DNA of 64,000 nt. It comes from Gracilibacillus orientalis. GTDB taxonomy: Bacteria; Bacillota; Bacilli; Bacillales; Amphibacillaceae. The notes under the pieces are model-generated. The model saw nothing but the letters and a program-made list of their open reading frames with translations, made no database searches and was not told where the DNA came from. Of the stretch, positions 30,855 through 39,544 are shown piece after piece. The number at the start of each line of letters is the position of its first letter. The stretch's first letter is position 1. A program made the position numbers and the translations under genes. Location of the stretch: positions 62,001 through 126,000 of the forward strand of contig NZ_FOTR01000010.1 in NCBI RefSeq assembly GCF_900114645.1, read 5' to 3'.

Positions 30855-31655
30855 TTATTTCAGTGCAACAAGTGATACCGTAATATTGTCTGTTGCCCCT
30901 CTATCATCAGCATCTTCCACTAGGTAATCAGCAAATTCTTGGAACGGTTGTTTCTCTTGTTCACATTTATTTAGGTTGGATAATAATGCTTCATTTGGAT
31001 AGATGTTATAAAAACCATCACTGCAGAGAAAGAAGAGATCATTTTCATCATATTTTCCTTCTGTTACAAAAAGAGAAAGCTGTTCATTTACTCCTAGGCA
31101 TTGCATGAGTACATTTTTTTTGGGATGCTGCTCCGCTTCTTCAACTGTCAGCAAATTTTTTCTCACTTGGTCCATCACCCAGGAATGATCTTCTGTCAGT
31201 TGATTGATACTGTAATCCATTTCTTCTAATCTAGTGATCTGATAGATTCGACTGTCTCCTATATGAATAATTAAATATCTATCATTATAGAGAAACAGGA
31301 TCGAAGCAGTAGAACCCATTCGTTTCCCCTGACGTTCCCCTTCTTCAAGCAATGTTTGATTCGCTTCTTTTAACAATTGCTCCATTTCTTGTTCTATTTT
31401 TGCTAATGGGTACGGTAATGGCAAAAAGATGGATGCCTTCTTTCGGTACCATTCATCAATTTTTGCAACAATGATACTGCTAGCCACATCACCTGCATGA
31501 TAACCACCCATACCGTCCGCTACGACCGCGACTAATAAATGATTGCCTTTTCGATCCTTTTTTGAATTGAGATATGCATTATCTTCGTTGTTTTCTCTAA
31601 CAGATCCTTTATGGGTGGATACCCCATAGCTCCATTTTTCTTTTTTTCGTAGCAT
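30855..31655 (-). CDS. Second PP2C-family Ser/Thr protein phosphatase
   Basis: 266-residue PPM phosphatase with NNEDNAYL, VADGMGGYHAGDVAS, GDSRIYQI, LCSDGFYN and TDNITVS. Homologous to but clearly diverged from its neighbour, so not a recent duplication. Two phosphatases with one kinase suggests different substrates, for example the kinase itself and the FHA/TELL partner. Confidence 0.9.
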   Translation of the reverse strand: MLRKKEKWSYGVSTHKGSVRENNEDNAYLNSKKDRKGNHLLVAVVADGMGGYHAGDVASSIIVAKIDEWYRKKASIFLPLPYPLAKIEQEMEQLLKEANQTLLEEGERQGKRMGSTASILFLYNDRYLIIHIGDSRIYQITRLEEMDYSINQLTEDHSWVMDQVRKNLLTVEEAEQHPKKNVLMQCLGVNEQLSLFVTEGKYDENDLFFLCSDGFYNIYPNEALLSNLNKCEQEKQPFQEFADYLVEDADDRGATDNITVSLVALK

Positions 31656-31725
31656 TTGATTTAATCCTTTATTTAAAGTTTTCGGTAATGTTTGTTACTC
31701 GAATTCATAAATAGCAAGCTGATTT

Positions 31726-32322
31726 TTATTGGTTCTCTGCTTCGTCTGCATTGAATTTCCAACTTACATTTGTTGCATTGCTTTCTAAGGCACCAAAATT
31801 AAATACTAATTCATATGATTCTGATTGATCTTGTTCAAATACCATTTCTGTTTCTTTCGACTCACCCGGATGAATTTCTTCCTCATCAAGCATATTGACG
31901 GTGTCTAAGTCATAAATTATATCTTCACCTAATTCATTGTCATCAAACAACTTTACGCTGAGTAGGTCTTCTCCGACAATCACTGTATCTCCAATATTCC
32001 CCACTTCAAATTTAACTAATACGAACTCATCTAAATATGGTTCTCTTCCTTCTAATTCATCCAAAATTTCAAAGGACTGAACTGTTACTTCATAGTCACC
32101 CATAACACTTGTAACTTCTCCAGTTTCTCCTAGGCTTAAATACTCCTCGCTTGTTGATTCAGAATCTTCTGGTTCTTCTCCATCGGTTTCAGTTTTCTCT
32201 GATCCCTGTTCTTCCACCAATGTGTCTTCACTTTCAACTTCTTTATCTGATCCTTCCGAATTACATGCAGCTAGAATGAAAACTGCTAAAAGACTTGCGA
32301 AGATCGCTAAATGTTTTTTCAT
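31726..32322 (-). CDS. DUF4352-type lipoprotein, type A
   Basis: 198 residues: lipoprotein signal with lipobox LAAC at Cys20, an acidic Ser/Glu/Asp linker, then a beta-rich DUF4352-like domain that opens LSLGETGEVTSVMGDYEVTV and contains FEILDE and LVKFEVGNIGDT. One of four intact type-A paralogs in this block. Its first 90 bases, including the 5' leader, almost match those of the type-B lipoprotein at 38006-38647. Function is unknown; the domain is common in secreted lipoproteins. Confidence 0.85.
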   Translation of the reverse strand: MKKHLAIFASLLAVFILAACNSEGSDKEVESEDTLVEEQGSEKTETDGEEPEDSESTSEEYLSLGETGEVTSVMGDYEVTVQSFEILDELEGREPYLDEFVLVKFEVGNIGDTVIVGEDLLSVKLFDDNELGEDIIYDLDTVNMLDEEEIHPGESKETEMVFEQDQSESYELVFNFGALESNATNVSWKFNADEAENQ

Positions 32323-32341
32323 TGAAAACTCTCCCTAATTA

Positions 32342-32493
32342 TTAACTTGCTTCATCTGTATCGAATCGCCAAGTTAAATTTGTTGCGTTTTTTTCTAGTG
32401 CACCATAATTAAAAGTTAGCTCATATGATTCGGAATCGTCATGATAAAAAACCATTTCTGCTTCTTTAGTTTCTCCCAGTTGAATTAGTAAAC
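32342..32493 (-). pseudogene. C-terminal fragment of a type-A lipoprotein
   Basis: The minus strand encodes about 48 codons ending EKNATNLTWRFDTDEAS-stop, closely matching the C-termini at 31726 and 38836, with no N-terminal part. Immediately upstream, after the FHA gene stop, a ribosome site and ATG begin an unrelated 17-codon frame (MAEVSVGQQFTNST...). This suggests a deletion or recombination fused a lost gene's 5' end to this remnant. Confidence 0.75.
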
Positions 32494-32523
32494 TGTTGTC
32501 CAACACTAACTTCAGCCATTATT

Positions 32524-34068
32524 TCATCCTCTATTAAAAGTATAGATGATTTTTGCCAATCTAATTTGATCCCCATCCTTCAATGGATAAGTTTTATAAG
32601 CAATCATCGACTCTTCATTAAGCTTACTACCGTTTTTGGAACCCAAATCCTTTACGATAAAGGATGTGCCATTATTGACTATTTCGATATGTGACCTTGA
32701 TATCCCAACAGAATCCTCGACATAATTGACGCCATCGTTTTGTCTGCCAATGATAAAAGATTCACTGTTAATCGGAATAGATTCCATTTTTCCATTACGG
32801 TCAACTTTAAGATATGCTGTAGGCTCAGCTCCTTGTAAACTATCATCAAGGGCGACTGTAGATTCTGGCTGGGATAAAAGTGTTGTTTCATGATTCAAGT
32901 TTTGAAAGTAGTTAGCACTGTTTACTTCAGGCTTGTGCGGTTTTGCCGGTGGTGTGTCTTCCATGTTATCTACTTTTCTTGGGCTAATTTCATGGCTAGT
33001 TGTTACTTTTTTATCTTTTTTAAGGTTTTTATCCACCTTATTTTTCTTTGTTTTTTTACCTGTTGTTGAATAATTTATTTTTTTCGTAGCTTTGGGATAA
33101 ACCATCAGGAAATAATAACCTATAGCTACAATAGCTATCGATAATCCAATACAAATATAGAAGATACCTTCAGTTGGAAAGGACATATACAATCTCCAGA
33201 TAACCGCAATTCCAAGAAGAGCCAAACAACTAATAATAATAGGGCTAGGCGCTTTTCTTTCGATTGTTTCCTCGATAATTTCCTCTTTTTCGGTCTGCTT
33301 ATTCGGTTCGTTTTTCTTAACCGGTTGTTTAGGTTTCGAAGGAGCTCTTTTTGGAGTAGCTTCGTTTTGCCTATTTGATTGCTGTTTACTAGTACTTGGA
33401 ACTGTTGGTCTTGCGTAATCAATTCGTTTCATTTCAGGCTCAGATGGAGCAGACTGCGAAGGAACCGACTGCCGCGAAACATTTTTCCGCAGTGAATCCA
33501 ATTTCTTCAACAAGTCGTCCAATTGGAAGTTAGATCCATTTAAATAACTTGTTAATTGCTGTACACCATCACCAGATAATTCTGTTACAGAACCGACTAA
33601 TCGGAAGAACAACTCTCTATACTCCTGATGGAGATCAGGTTTTTGATTAATCTCTTTTAACGGTATGTAGGTTAAATAAAGTTGCTTTACATTATCTTCT
33701 ACAAAAATAAAATCTTCGTGTAAGACATATTGCTGTTCATTTAACATCAATTCCTTGCTTGATTTAATTACTGATCCTATTTCATATAACAATTCATACA
33801 GATCATGCATGGTTAGCGAACTTTCTCTCACATAATGAGAAAGCATTTTTTTAGAAGAAATGTCAAAGTAGAATTTGACATTAAAATCGATTTCCTGAAC
33901 TTCAAGAGGTAAGACATGATCGATACTGTTTGCACTCATCATGTTCACCTGAATTTTTGCTAACTCTTCACTATGAATTGGAGAAGGTTCCTCACGAAAT
34001 ATAGTCATAAAGTGACCCTGTTGTTGTTCAAAATCACATTTCAACCCATATATTGTTTCACTCATCAT
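32524..34068 (-). CDS. DUF6382 / transmembrane / FHA-domain protein
   Basis: 514 residues. The N-terminal 180 residues look like the DUF6382 domain found in FHA proteins of Tad clusters. A Pro/Lys/Gln-rich linker follows, then two membrane helices (about 275-315), a basic stretch, and a C-terminal FHA domain (about 430-514) with GRQ, SRSHIEI and LGSKNGSKLN. FHA domains bind phosphothreonine peptides, so this protein should read the output of the kinase encoded downstream. Just before the FHA domain it has three Thr-x-x-Leu sites (ETTLL, STVAL, PTAYL) that could be phosphorylated and bound in cis or trans. Confidence 0.88.
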   Translation of the reverse strand: MMSETIYGLKCDFEQQQGHFMTIFREEPSPIHSEELAKIQVNMMSANSIDHVLPLEVQEIDFNVKFYFDISSKKMLSHYVRESSLTMHDLYELLYEIGSVIKSSKELMLNEQQYVLHEDFIFVEDNVKQLYLTYIPLKEINQKPDLHQEYRELFFRLVGSVTELSGDGVQQLTSYLNGSNFQLDDLLKKLDSLRKNVSRQSVPSQSAPSEPEMKRIDYARPTVPSTSKQQSNRQNEATPKRAPSKPKQPVKKNEPNKQTEKEEIIEETIERKAPSPIIISCLALLGIAVIWRLYMSFPTEGIFYICIGLSIAIVAIGYYFLMVYPKATKKINYSTTGKKTKKNKVDKNLKKDKKVTTSHEISPRKVDNMEDTPPAKPHKPEVNSANYFQNLNHETTLLSQPESTVALDDSLQGAEPTAYLKVDRNGKMESIPINSESFIIGRQNDGVNYVEDSVGISRSHIEIVNNGTSFIVKDLGSKNGSKLNEESMIAYKTYPLKDGDQIRLAKIIYTFNRG

Positions 34069-34217
34069 TGTTCACCCCGCTTTGAATTTCTATCTTTATT
34101 AAAAAAATCAAAAAGATGTTTTTACTTCATCATTTACTAGCATAATTGATAAGTTGTACAGAATCTGAACATTTTATCGTGAAGAGGACAATACACTTTT
34201 GGTAAACTATACCGCCC

Positions 34218-34841
34218 TTACTCTTCTGGTGCCTCTTCCGCTTCATCTGGGAATAAAATGAATTCTTTATCACCGTGCATCGAAATTCTGTAGAATTTAG
34301 ATTCATTCACATCATAAATTATATCTCCTGTACTGACACCGTCTCCTTCATCCGTCAACTCTTCTTCCAGTTCTCCTGGTTCTCTGTTATATGTAGTACG
34401 TTTATCGTCCCTCGCAACAGAACTCAAGAAATTAACCCCATAAAAATAATCATCGATTAAATTTTCAATGGTAATGTTTACTACCAAGAAAAAGTCATTT
34501 GAAGGCTCTACTCCATCTATTTCGTCAGCAAAGTGAAAATGGTTTATTTTTTGGTTAATATGATCTTGTGAGGCTGAATCTTCGCTTTCATATTCTATTA
34601 CTTCTCCTAAACGAACTGCATCCGGAAATGTTTCTAATGCTTCCGTTACAGCATCATCTGAATTGTTTCCCTCTGTATCTTCAGCTTCATCTTGTTCTTC
34701 CGTTTCTTTCTCTGCTTCATGTTCTTCTGGAACAGGTTCTTCCGTTTCTTCTTGTTCAACATTTGTTTCTTCATTACACGCCACAAGGATTATAAGCACT
34801 AAAAAAACGGTGATCAAAACTAATTTTCTCTTCAATTTCAC
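34218..34841 (-). CDS. Lipoprotein, type B
   Basis: 207 residues: lipobox LVAC near Cys22, a Glu-rich linker, and a C-terminal domain with DAVRLGEV, EIDGVEPSNDFFLVVNITIENLIDD and a long acidic end. A paralog lies at 38006-38647 (type B). The shared EIDGVEP..VVN core resembles the DUF4352 sandwich but differs in the second half. Function unknown. Confidence 0.8.
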   Translation of the reverse strand: MKLKRKLVLITVFLVLIILVACNEETNVEQEETEEPVPEEHEAEKETEEQDEAEDTEGNNSDDAVTEALETFPDAVRLGEVIEYESEDSASQDHINQKINHFHFADEIDGVEPSNDFFLVVNITIENLIDDYFYGVNFLSSVARDDKRTTYNREPGELEEELTDEGDGVSTGDIIYDVNESKFYRISMHGDKEFILFPDEAEEAPEE

Positions 34842-34902
34842 CTCTCCTTTTTTTCTGGGTAGTTATATTAATACAAAAAGTATACAGAATACTTGATTTG
34901 AA

Positions 34903-35517
34903 TTACTGTTTACTTGCCTCATCTAGTTCAAATTCCCATGATAAGGTAGTAGCTACATCATCCACTAAGCCAAAGTTGAATACTAATTCAAAGTAATCTG
35001 AGGGATCTGCGTAAAACACCATTTCTGTCTCAACTGTTTCTCCTGGTTGTATTTCTTCTTCAGTTAATTCATTAATGCCGTGGTGAAATAGGTTTCCTTG
35101 ACTTAGTTCTTGATCATCAAATAACTTTGCTTTGTATATACTTTTTCCTTCAAAGGGTTCATTTCCTGTATTCTCTACTTTTAGGTGTACTAACACAAAC
35201 ATTTCCATCATCGATTCTTCCCCATTTACTTCATCTAAAATTTCGAAAGAATCGACTGTTATATTATAATCTCCAACCCCACTGGTTACTGCTCCTGTTT
35301 CACCTAGCTTTAATCCTTCATTATTGCTATTATCCTTATCTGTTGTTTCTCTTCCCTGTTCTTCCTGCTTCTCACTTTCTGAGTCATCATTTGTGGAAGA
35401 TTCTTGTTCCGACGCATCACCGGTTGAGTCATTAATATCATTGTCCTCTTCATTCTCATTATTACAAGCAATTAGCAACATTGCTAGTAATACCCCTATA
35501 ACAGTTAACTTCTTCAT
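34903..35517 (-). CDS. DUF4352-type lipoprotein, type A
   Basis: 204 residues: lipobox LIAC near Cys18, Asn/Asp/Glu-rich linker, then the type-A domain LKLGETGAVTSGVGDYNITV, FEILDEVNGEE and a C-terminus ending FELDEASKQ. Most similar in layout to the copies at 31726 and 38836. It lies downstream of a decayed pilus-gene fragment, suggesting it arrived with a segmental duplication. Confidence 0.83.
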   Translation of the reverse strand: MKKLTVIGVLLAMLLIACNNENEEDNDINDSTGDASEQESSTNDDSESEKQEEQGRETTDKDNSNNEGLKLGETGAVTSGVGDYNITVDSFEILDEVNGEESMMEMFVLVHLKVENTGNEPFEGKSIYKAKLFDDQELSQGNLFHHGINELTEEEIQPGETVETEMVFYADPSDYFELVFNFGLVDDVATTLSWEFELDEASKQ

Positions 35518-35585
35518 TTTCCATTCCTCTTTCCTATATTAAACTATTCAGATACTCACACAGTATATTTATTAGCATCTTTCAT

Positions 35586-35805
35586 CTAGTATGGAAAATA
35601 TGCTTCCTTTTCAAAGACATATTTTCCATACTGTGATTGACCATCAATTGCACCGATTAACTTTAAGCTATCTGCAATTCGCGGAACAAATATAAGATAG
35701 GCTGAAGTTTCGACACTCCTTCCACATATGTTTGCCTTTCAACAAGGTTTATCTCTGTATTTTTTCAATAACGTACACTATTCTTTTTAACCGTGCGTCT
35801 CTATT
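35586..35805 (-). pseudogene. Decayed copy of the DUF5702 pilus-gene 3' end
   Basis: Translating the minus strand with two frame changes gives NRDARLKRIVYVIEK, then INLVERQTYVEG, then IADSLKLIGAIDGQS and KYVFEKEAYFPY-stop. These match the last ~75 residues of the protein at 39545-41932. An old duplication left this truncated, frameshifted piece between two lipoprotein genes. The rest of the interval 35518-35931 holds no gene I can recognise. Confidence 0.85.
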
Positions 35806-35931
35806 TTTCGTTTTATTCTTACCTTCCCAGATATTTATATATGTTTGGATAAGTTTGAATGAAAATAATATGTTAGTTATATGTAATATTTAATTTTGTG
35901 AAGAGGAAAGCCTCTCTTCACAAGAAACTCA

Positions 35932-36486
35932 TTAGTTACTGGCATCCTCTACAAATAACTCATAAGTTACATTGGTTGCTACAGAATCTAACATTGCATA
36001 GTTAATATGCAATGTATATGAATTGGATTCAGTGTGAGAAAATATATATTCTCCTTCTTTTGTTTCACCTGGTTGAATTTCCTCATCTCCAAATACTTCT
36101 ATTGAATCGTAATGATAAGCACTCTCTGCGCTCAGTTCTTCTGTATCAAAAATTGTAGCACCATATATTTCTTCTGCAACAATCGGTGAATCACCAATGT
36201 TCTCAACCTCAAATTGAACTAAAATATAGGTGTCTCTAGAAGGTTGACTCCCTTCAAATTCATCCAAAAGTTCAAATGAGTTAACGGTAATGTTATAATC
36301 CCCTACTACACTTTGAATTTCTGCTGTATCGCCAAGATTTAAATACTCTTCATCATTACTCTCATCATTCGAGGTTTCATTTTCAGTATTAGTTGACTCT
36401 TCCTCCGTTGCTTCTTCATCAGAATTACATGCGGCTAAACCAAGCAAAACTATTAAACTTGTAATGGCTAATATTATTTTCTTCAT
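35932..36486 (-). CDS. DUF4352-type lipoprotein, type A (short)
   Basis: 184 residues: lipobox LAAC at Cys20, a short acidic linker, and the type-A domain (LNLGDTAEIQSVVGDYNITV, FELLDEFEGSQ, LVQFEVENIGDS). More diverged than the other copies, especially at the C-terminus (THINYAMLDSVATNVTYELF type end). It follows the prepilin peptidase gene. Confidence 0.83.
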   Translation of the reverse strand: MKKIILAITSLIVLLGLAACNSDEEATEEESTNTENETSNDESNDEEYLNLGDTAEIQSVVGDYNITVNSFELLDEFEGSQPSRDTYILVQFEVENIGDSPIVAEEIYGATIFDTEELSAESAYHYDSIEVFGDEEIQPGETKEGEYIFSHTESNSYTLHINYAMLDSVATNVTYELFVEDASN

Positions 36487-36631
36487 GCTCTAATTCTCCT
36501 TCATTTTCATCATTCTATTATTACCTTTCCATACATGTAGACATATCTAGAAAAGTAATAATAAAATATTTATTATTGATTGTTACATGAACATTATTTT
36601 GTGAAGAGGAGTGTCCCCCCTTCACATGTTA

Positions 36632-37147
36632 TTAAAAATAGTACAAGGTAATGAGGACCCCTGGTATAACTGCATACATAAAAGGAAATTGTTTAATCTT
36701 TAAATCCATAAAACTTTCACGAGTATGCTTCGGTTCTTTCTTTAAAATTGTTAACAATCGGTAGTAACCTGGATACATGAGTTTTTTTAAAAATTTCAGC
36801 TTGAACACAATTAAAATAATTACACTTATGAGTCCAGCTACGAGTACTGAATAAAGGATACTGTATAAAGAAAATTCCATCCCTGCAATCGCACCAATAC
36901 CGGCGAAAAGCTTCACATCGCCTGCGCTCAATGCTTTGAAGAGATATAATAAAATGAGTACGAAAATACTTACAGCAAGCCCTAGTAAGGTAAAGATAAG
37001 ACCTCCAATTAGATCAGTAGCGACATGATATAGCACACCTACTAATACACCACTTACCGTTAACCAATTTGGAAGTTTGCTATAGCGTACATCTGTGTAT
37101 AAGCCAATCAATAGATAAATAAACAGAATATAGAAATTTAATGCCAT
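36632..37147 (-). CDS. Prepilin peptidase (A24, TadV/CpaA-like)
   Basis: 171-residue membrane aspartic protease that cleaves the Flp prepilin and TadE pseudopilins. Five to six membrane helices; both catalytic Asp contexts are visible, YTDVRYSKLPNWLT near residue 20 and SAGDVKLF near residue 75. It lacks the methylase domain of PilD enzymes, as usual for Tad loci. I prefer the ATG at 37147, with AAAGGAAA 9 nt upstream, over a TTG three codons earlier. Confidence 0.9.
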   Translation of the reverse strand: MALNFYILFIYLLIGLYTDVRYSKLPNWLTVSGVLVGVLYHVATDLIGGLIFTLLGLAVSIFVLILLYLFKALSAGDVKLFAGIGAIAGMEFSLYSILYSVLVAGLISVIILIVFKLKFLKKLMYPGYYRLLTILKKEPKHTRESFMDLKIKQFPFMYAVIPGVLITLYYF

Positions 37148-37165
37148 ATGTAACAATTTCCTTTC

Positions 37166-37762
37166 CTATGATCCAACCCATGCTCTTTCTTTAGAATGTT
37201 TTTCAATAATGAAAGCTTCTTCGATAAATGGTATTGGTAAATCTAGTTCATACTCCGTAGTGAGTTCTACATATTTATCTCCACTACCTGTTAAGATATT
37301 AGGAATTACGACAGACGTAACTTTGATATTGTCCCTATTGACAATATTCATTTCTTCTTCTTTTTCCAAGTACATATTCACAACAGAGGTGAAGGCAGCG
37401 GCACCAGCTTCATCAAGGACAGCACCTGCTCCTTCTTTAATCGAATTGTAAGTTTCATTGCCTAGCGTATCTATTACTGTTTCTTCAATGTTACCGATAT
37501 TTTCTTGTATACCTGGTACCAAATCCTGATAAATATCTGTCCCTTCGACAACTGTATGTACCTCATCTACAACTACTTCTGCAGGGTATAGTTGGGTTGC
37601 AACCTGTTTGGTAGCTTCTGAGGTTGCTCGATTGATTGCAATATCTACCAAGGCAAATTTAATCATATAGATTAGAAAAACTAAGAATAAGATAAAGAAT
37701 GGCATAACAATTGCCGCTTCCAATGTAATGCTACCATCTTCTTTTCTAATAAGCCGCTTCAT
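37166..37762 (-). CDS. TadE-family pseudopilin (second copy)
   Basis: 198 residues: a short leader ending KEDG, then SITLEAAIVMPFFILFLVF, i.e. a prepilin-type cleavage site with Glu at +5 followed by a hydrophobic helix. The rest is an exported domain. The start at MKRLIRKEDG is set by AGGAGGTGAGGGA immediately upstream. It lies 18 nt before the prepilin peptidase gene. Minor pseudopilins of this type help pilus assembly. Confidence 0.88.
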   Translation of the reverse strand: MKRLIRKEDGSITLEAAIVMPFFILFLVFLIYMIKFALVDIAINRATSEATKQVATQLYPAEVVVDEVHTVVEGTDIYQDLVPGIQENIGNIEETVIDTLGNETYNSIKEGAGAVLDEAGAAAFTSVVNMYLEKEEEMNIVNRDNIKVTSVVIPNILTGSGDKYVELTTEYELDLPIPFIEEAFIIEKHSKERAWVGS

Positions 37763-37822
37763 TCCCTCACCTCCTGTATCATAGATCAAATTATTAAATG
37801 TTTGTTAATCTTTAGTTTGGTA

Positions 37823-37942
37823 TTAATCATTCGATGATTCTTCATCACGGACTGTGAGATTTACCACAAGGAAACAGTCATTATCCGGTTCGACACCATC
37901 AGTTTCCTCTGAATTACAATCTGCTAACATTAATACTGCTAA
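37823..37942 (-). pseudogene. Internally deleted type-B lipoprotein remnant
   Basis: Forty codons read LAVLMLADCNSEETDGVEPDND followed by CFLVVNLTVRDEESSND-stop. That joins the end of a lipoprotein signal and lipobox directly to the EIDGVEP..VVN core of type B, skipping the linker; the remainder is lost. Quoted here in two parts; no good start codon is visible. Confidence 0.75.
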
Positions 37943-38005
37943 ACGACTGTAAAACTCACCTCTTTTTAACTCGAGAAACTCTCTTCATTTATCTTCAGAT
38001 ACTTT

Positions 38006-38647
38006 CTATTCTTCAGTTGCCTCATCACGGAATAATATAATATATCCTCCGTTCACTTTAATGCGATAATAATCAGAGTCTTCGATATCAATAATTATAT
38101 TACCTGTCGTTATACCGTCACCTTCATCAACAAATTCTTCTTCCAATTCACCGGATTCTCTCTGAAAAGTGCTTGTACTATCATCGTATCCTACTGGTTT
38201 TAAAAAATCTAAACCATATGCAAAATCGTCAATTAAGTTCTCAATTGTCATATTGACTATTATGAAATGGTCATTTTTAGGCTCTACTCCATCTATTTCA
38301 TCTACTATTTTAAAAGAATTTACTATTTGATTAACATGATCATGAGCAATATCATTTCTTTCAAACTCTAATTCTTCTCCAATTCTTACATCATCCGGGT
38401 ATCGTTCTAATGCTTTTTCTTTTACTGCTTCTATGTCACTTCCTGCTGATTCAGAATCATCTTTTTTCGACTCTTCTTCAGGTATCTCTTCTGTCTCTTC
38501 TTCCTCGCTTTCATTTTCCTCCGATGTCGTTGTTTCTTCCACAGATGTTTCTTCATTTTCCTCATCTTCATCTGATCCTTCTGAATTACATGCAGCTAAA
38601 ATTAAAACTGCTAAAAGACTTGCGAAGATCGCTAAATATTTTTTCAC
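38006..38647 (-). CDS. Lipoprotein, type B, with a type-A-like leader
   Basis: 213 residues. The signal peptide and lipobox (LAAC, Cys20) with the 5' leader are almost the same at DNA level as in the type-A gene at 31726-32322, but the C-terminal domain is type B (DDVRIGEEL, EIDGVEPKNDHFIIVNMTIENLIDD). The linker is long and Glu-rich. It begins with GTG where its relative has ATG. The mosaic structure points to recombination between paralogs. Confidence 0.83.
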   Translation of the reverse strand: MKKYLAIFASLLAVLILAACNSEGSDEDEENEETSVEETTTSEENESEEEETEEIPEEESKKDDSESAGSDIEAVKEKALERYPDDVRIGEELEFERNDIAHDHVNQIVNSFKIVDEIDGVEPKNDHFIIVNMTIENLIDDFAYGLDFLKPVGYDDSTSTFQRESGELEEEFVDEGDGITTGNIIIDIEDSDYYRIKVNGGYIILFRDEATEE

Positions 38648-38797
38648 TGAAAACTCTCCCTTTGTATGAAATATTTTATTATTACTTTTTAATACAGCTT
38701 ATGTATATAGCAAAAAGTAAAAATAAAAGTAGTAAAGTGTTAGTCAACATTAATAGAAATACAGTTATCCATTTTTAGGTGAATGAATATAGTATCT

Positions 38798-38823
38798 ATA
38801 AGGAGAGAATATTCTCTCCTTAT
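38798..38823. terminator. 26-nt perfect palindrome after a type-A lipoprotein gene
   Basis: ATAAGGAGAGAAT / ATTCTCTCCTTAT, directly after the stop of the lipoprotein at 38836-39465. The T-run is weak on the minus strand, so it may be a processing or partial termination hairpin. Confidence 0.5.
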
Positions 38824-38835
38824 ATTTTTAAATTA

Positions 38836-39465
38836 TTAACTTGCTTCATCTGCATCAAAACGCCAAGTTAAAATGGTTGCATTTGATTCCAATGCTCCGA
38901 AGTTGAAAACTAACTCATAGTAATCAGAATTATTTTGATCAAAGATCATTTCTGCTTCTACTGTTTCTCCAGGCTCTATTTCTTCTTCCGTTAACATTTT
39001 TACCGATTCAAAATCATAAAGATTTCCTTGACTTGAATCTTCATCATTAAACAACCTTCCATTATATACATCCTTACCAACAATAGGTGAGTCATCTATA
39101 TTTGTCACCTCGAATTTTACTAATACAAGCACATCCATAAGTGATGGTTCTCCTTCAATCTCATCAATAATTTCAAAAGAATTAACAGTTATTTCATAGT
39201 TACCCAGGACACCGGTAACCTCACCAGTTTCTCCTAAACTTAAATATTCTTCGTTATTAATCTCTTCCCCTGACCCTTCATTATCATCCGCAGATTCGTC
39301 TTCTTCATCTTCTGTGTCTGCTGGTTCTGTTTCAGCATTCTCTTGGGATGTCTCATTGTCATTAGAATTATCATTTGTCTCTTGATCACTCTTATCATTA
39401 GAACTACAAGCTATTAATACAATCATTAATAACATTCCTATCAAACTTAAACGAAACATTTTCAT
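38836..39465 (-). CDS. DUF4352-type lipoprotein, type A
   Basis: 209 residues: lipobox LIAC near Cys20, a long Asn/Asp/Glu linker, then LSLGETGEVTGVLGNYEITV, FEIIDEIEGEPS and a C-terminus ending TWRFDADEAS. Lies 79 nt after the DUF5702 gene, the arrangement that was duplicated at 35.5-35.8 kb. Probably the parental copy of the type-A family. Confidence 0.85.
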   Translation of the reverse strand: MKMFRLSLIGMLLMIVLIACSSNDKSDQETNDNSNDNETSQENAETEPADTEDEEDESADDNEGSGEEINNEEYLSLGETGEVTGVLGNYEITVNSFEIIDEIEGEPSLMDVLVLVKFEVTNIDDSPIVGKDVYNGRLFNDEDSSQGNLYDFESVKMLTEEEIEPGETVEAEMIFDQNNSDYYELVFNFGALESNATILTWRFDADEAS

Positions 39466-39544
39466 TCTTCATTCTCCTTTGAGTCATATTTTTACTAATC
39501 ATTTTCTATAAGCCATGAATATTCAATATTTTGATGTATTATAC

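Noticed and set aside
35880-36630. Recurrent TTGTGAAGAGG hairpins near lipoprotein stops as a mobile element
   Set aside because: Only short, variable stems with weak T-runs; more likely terminators copied with the duplicated lipoprotein genes.
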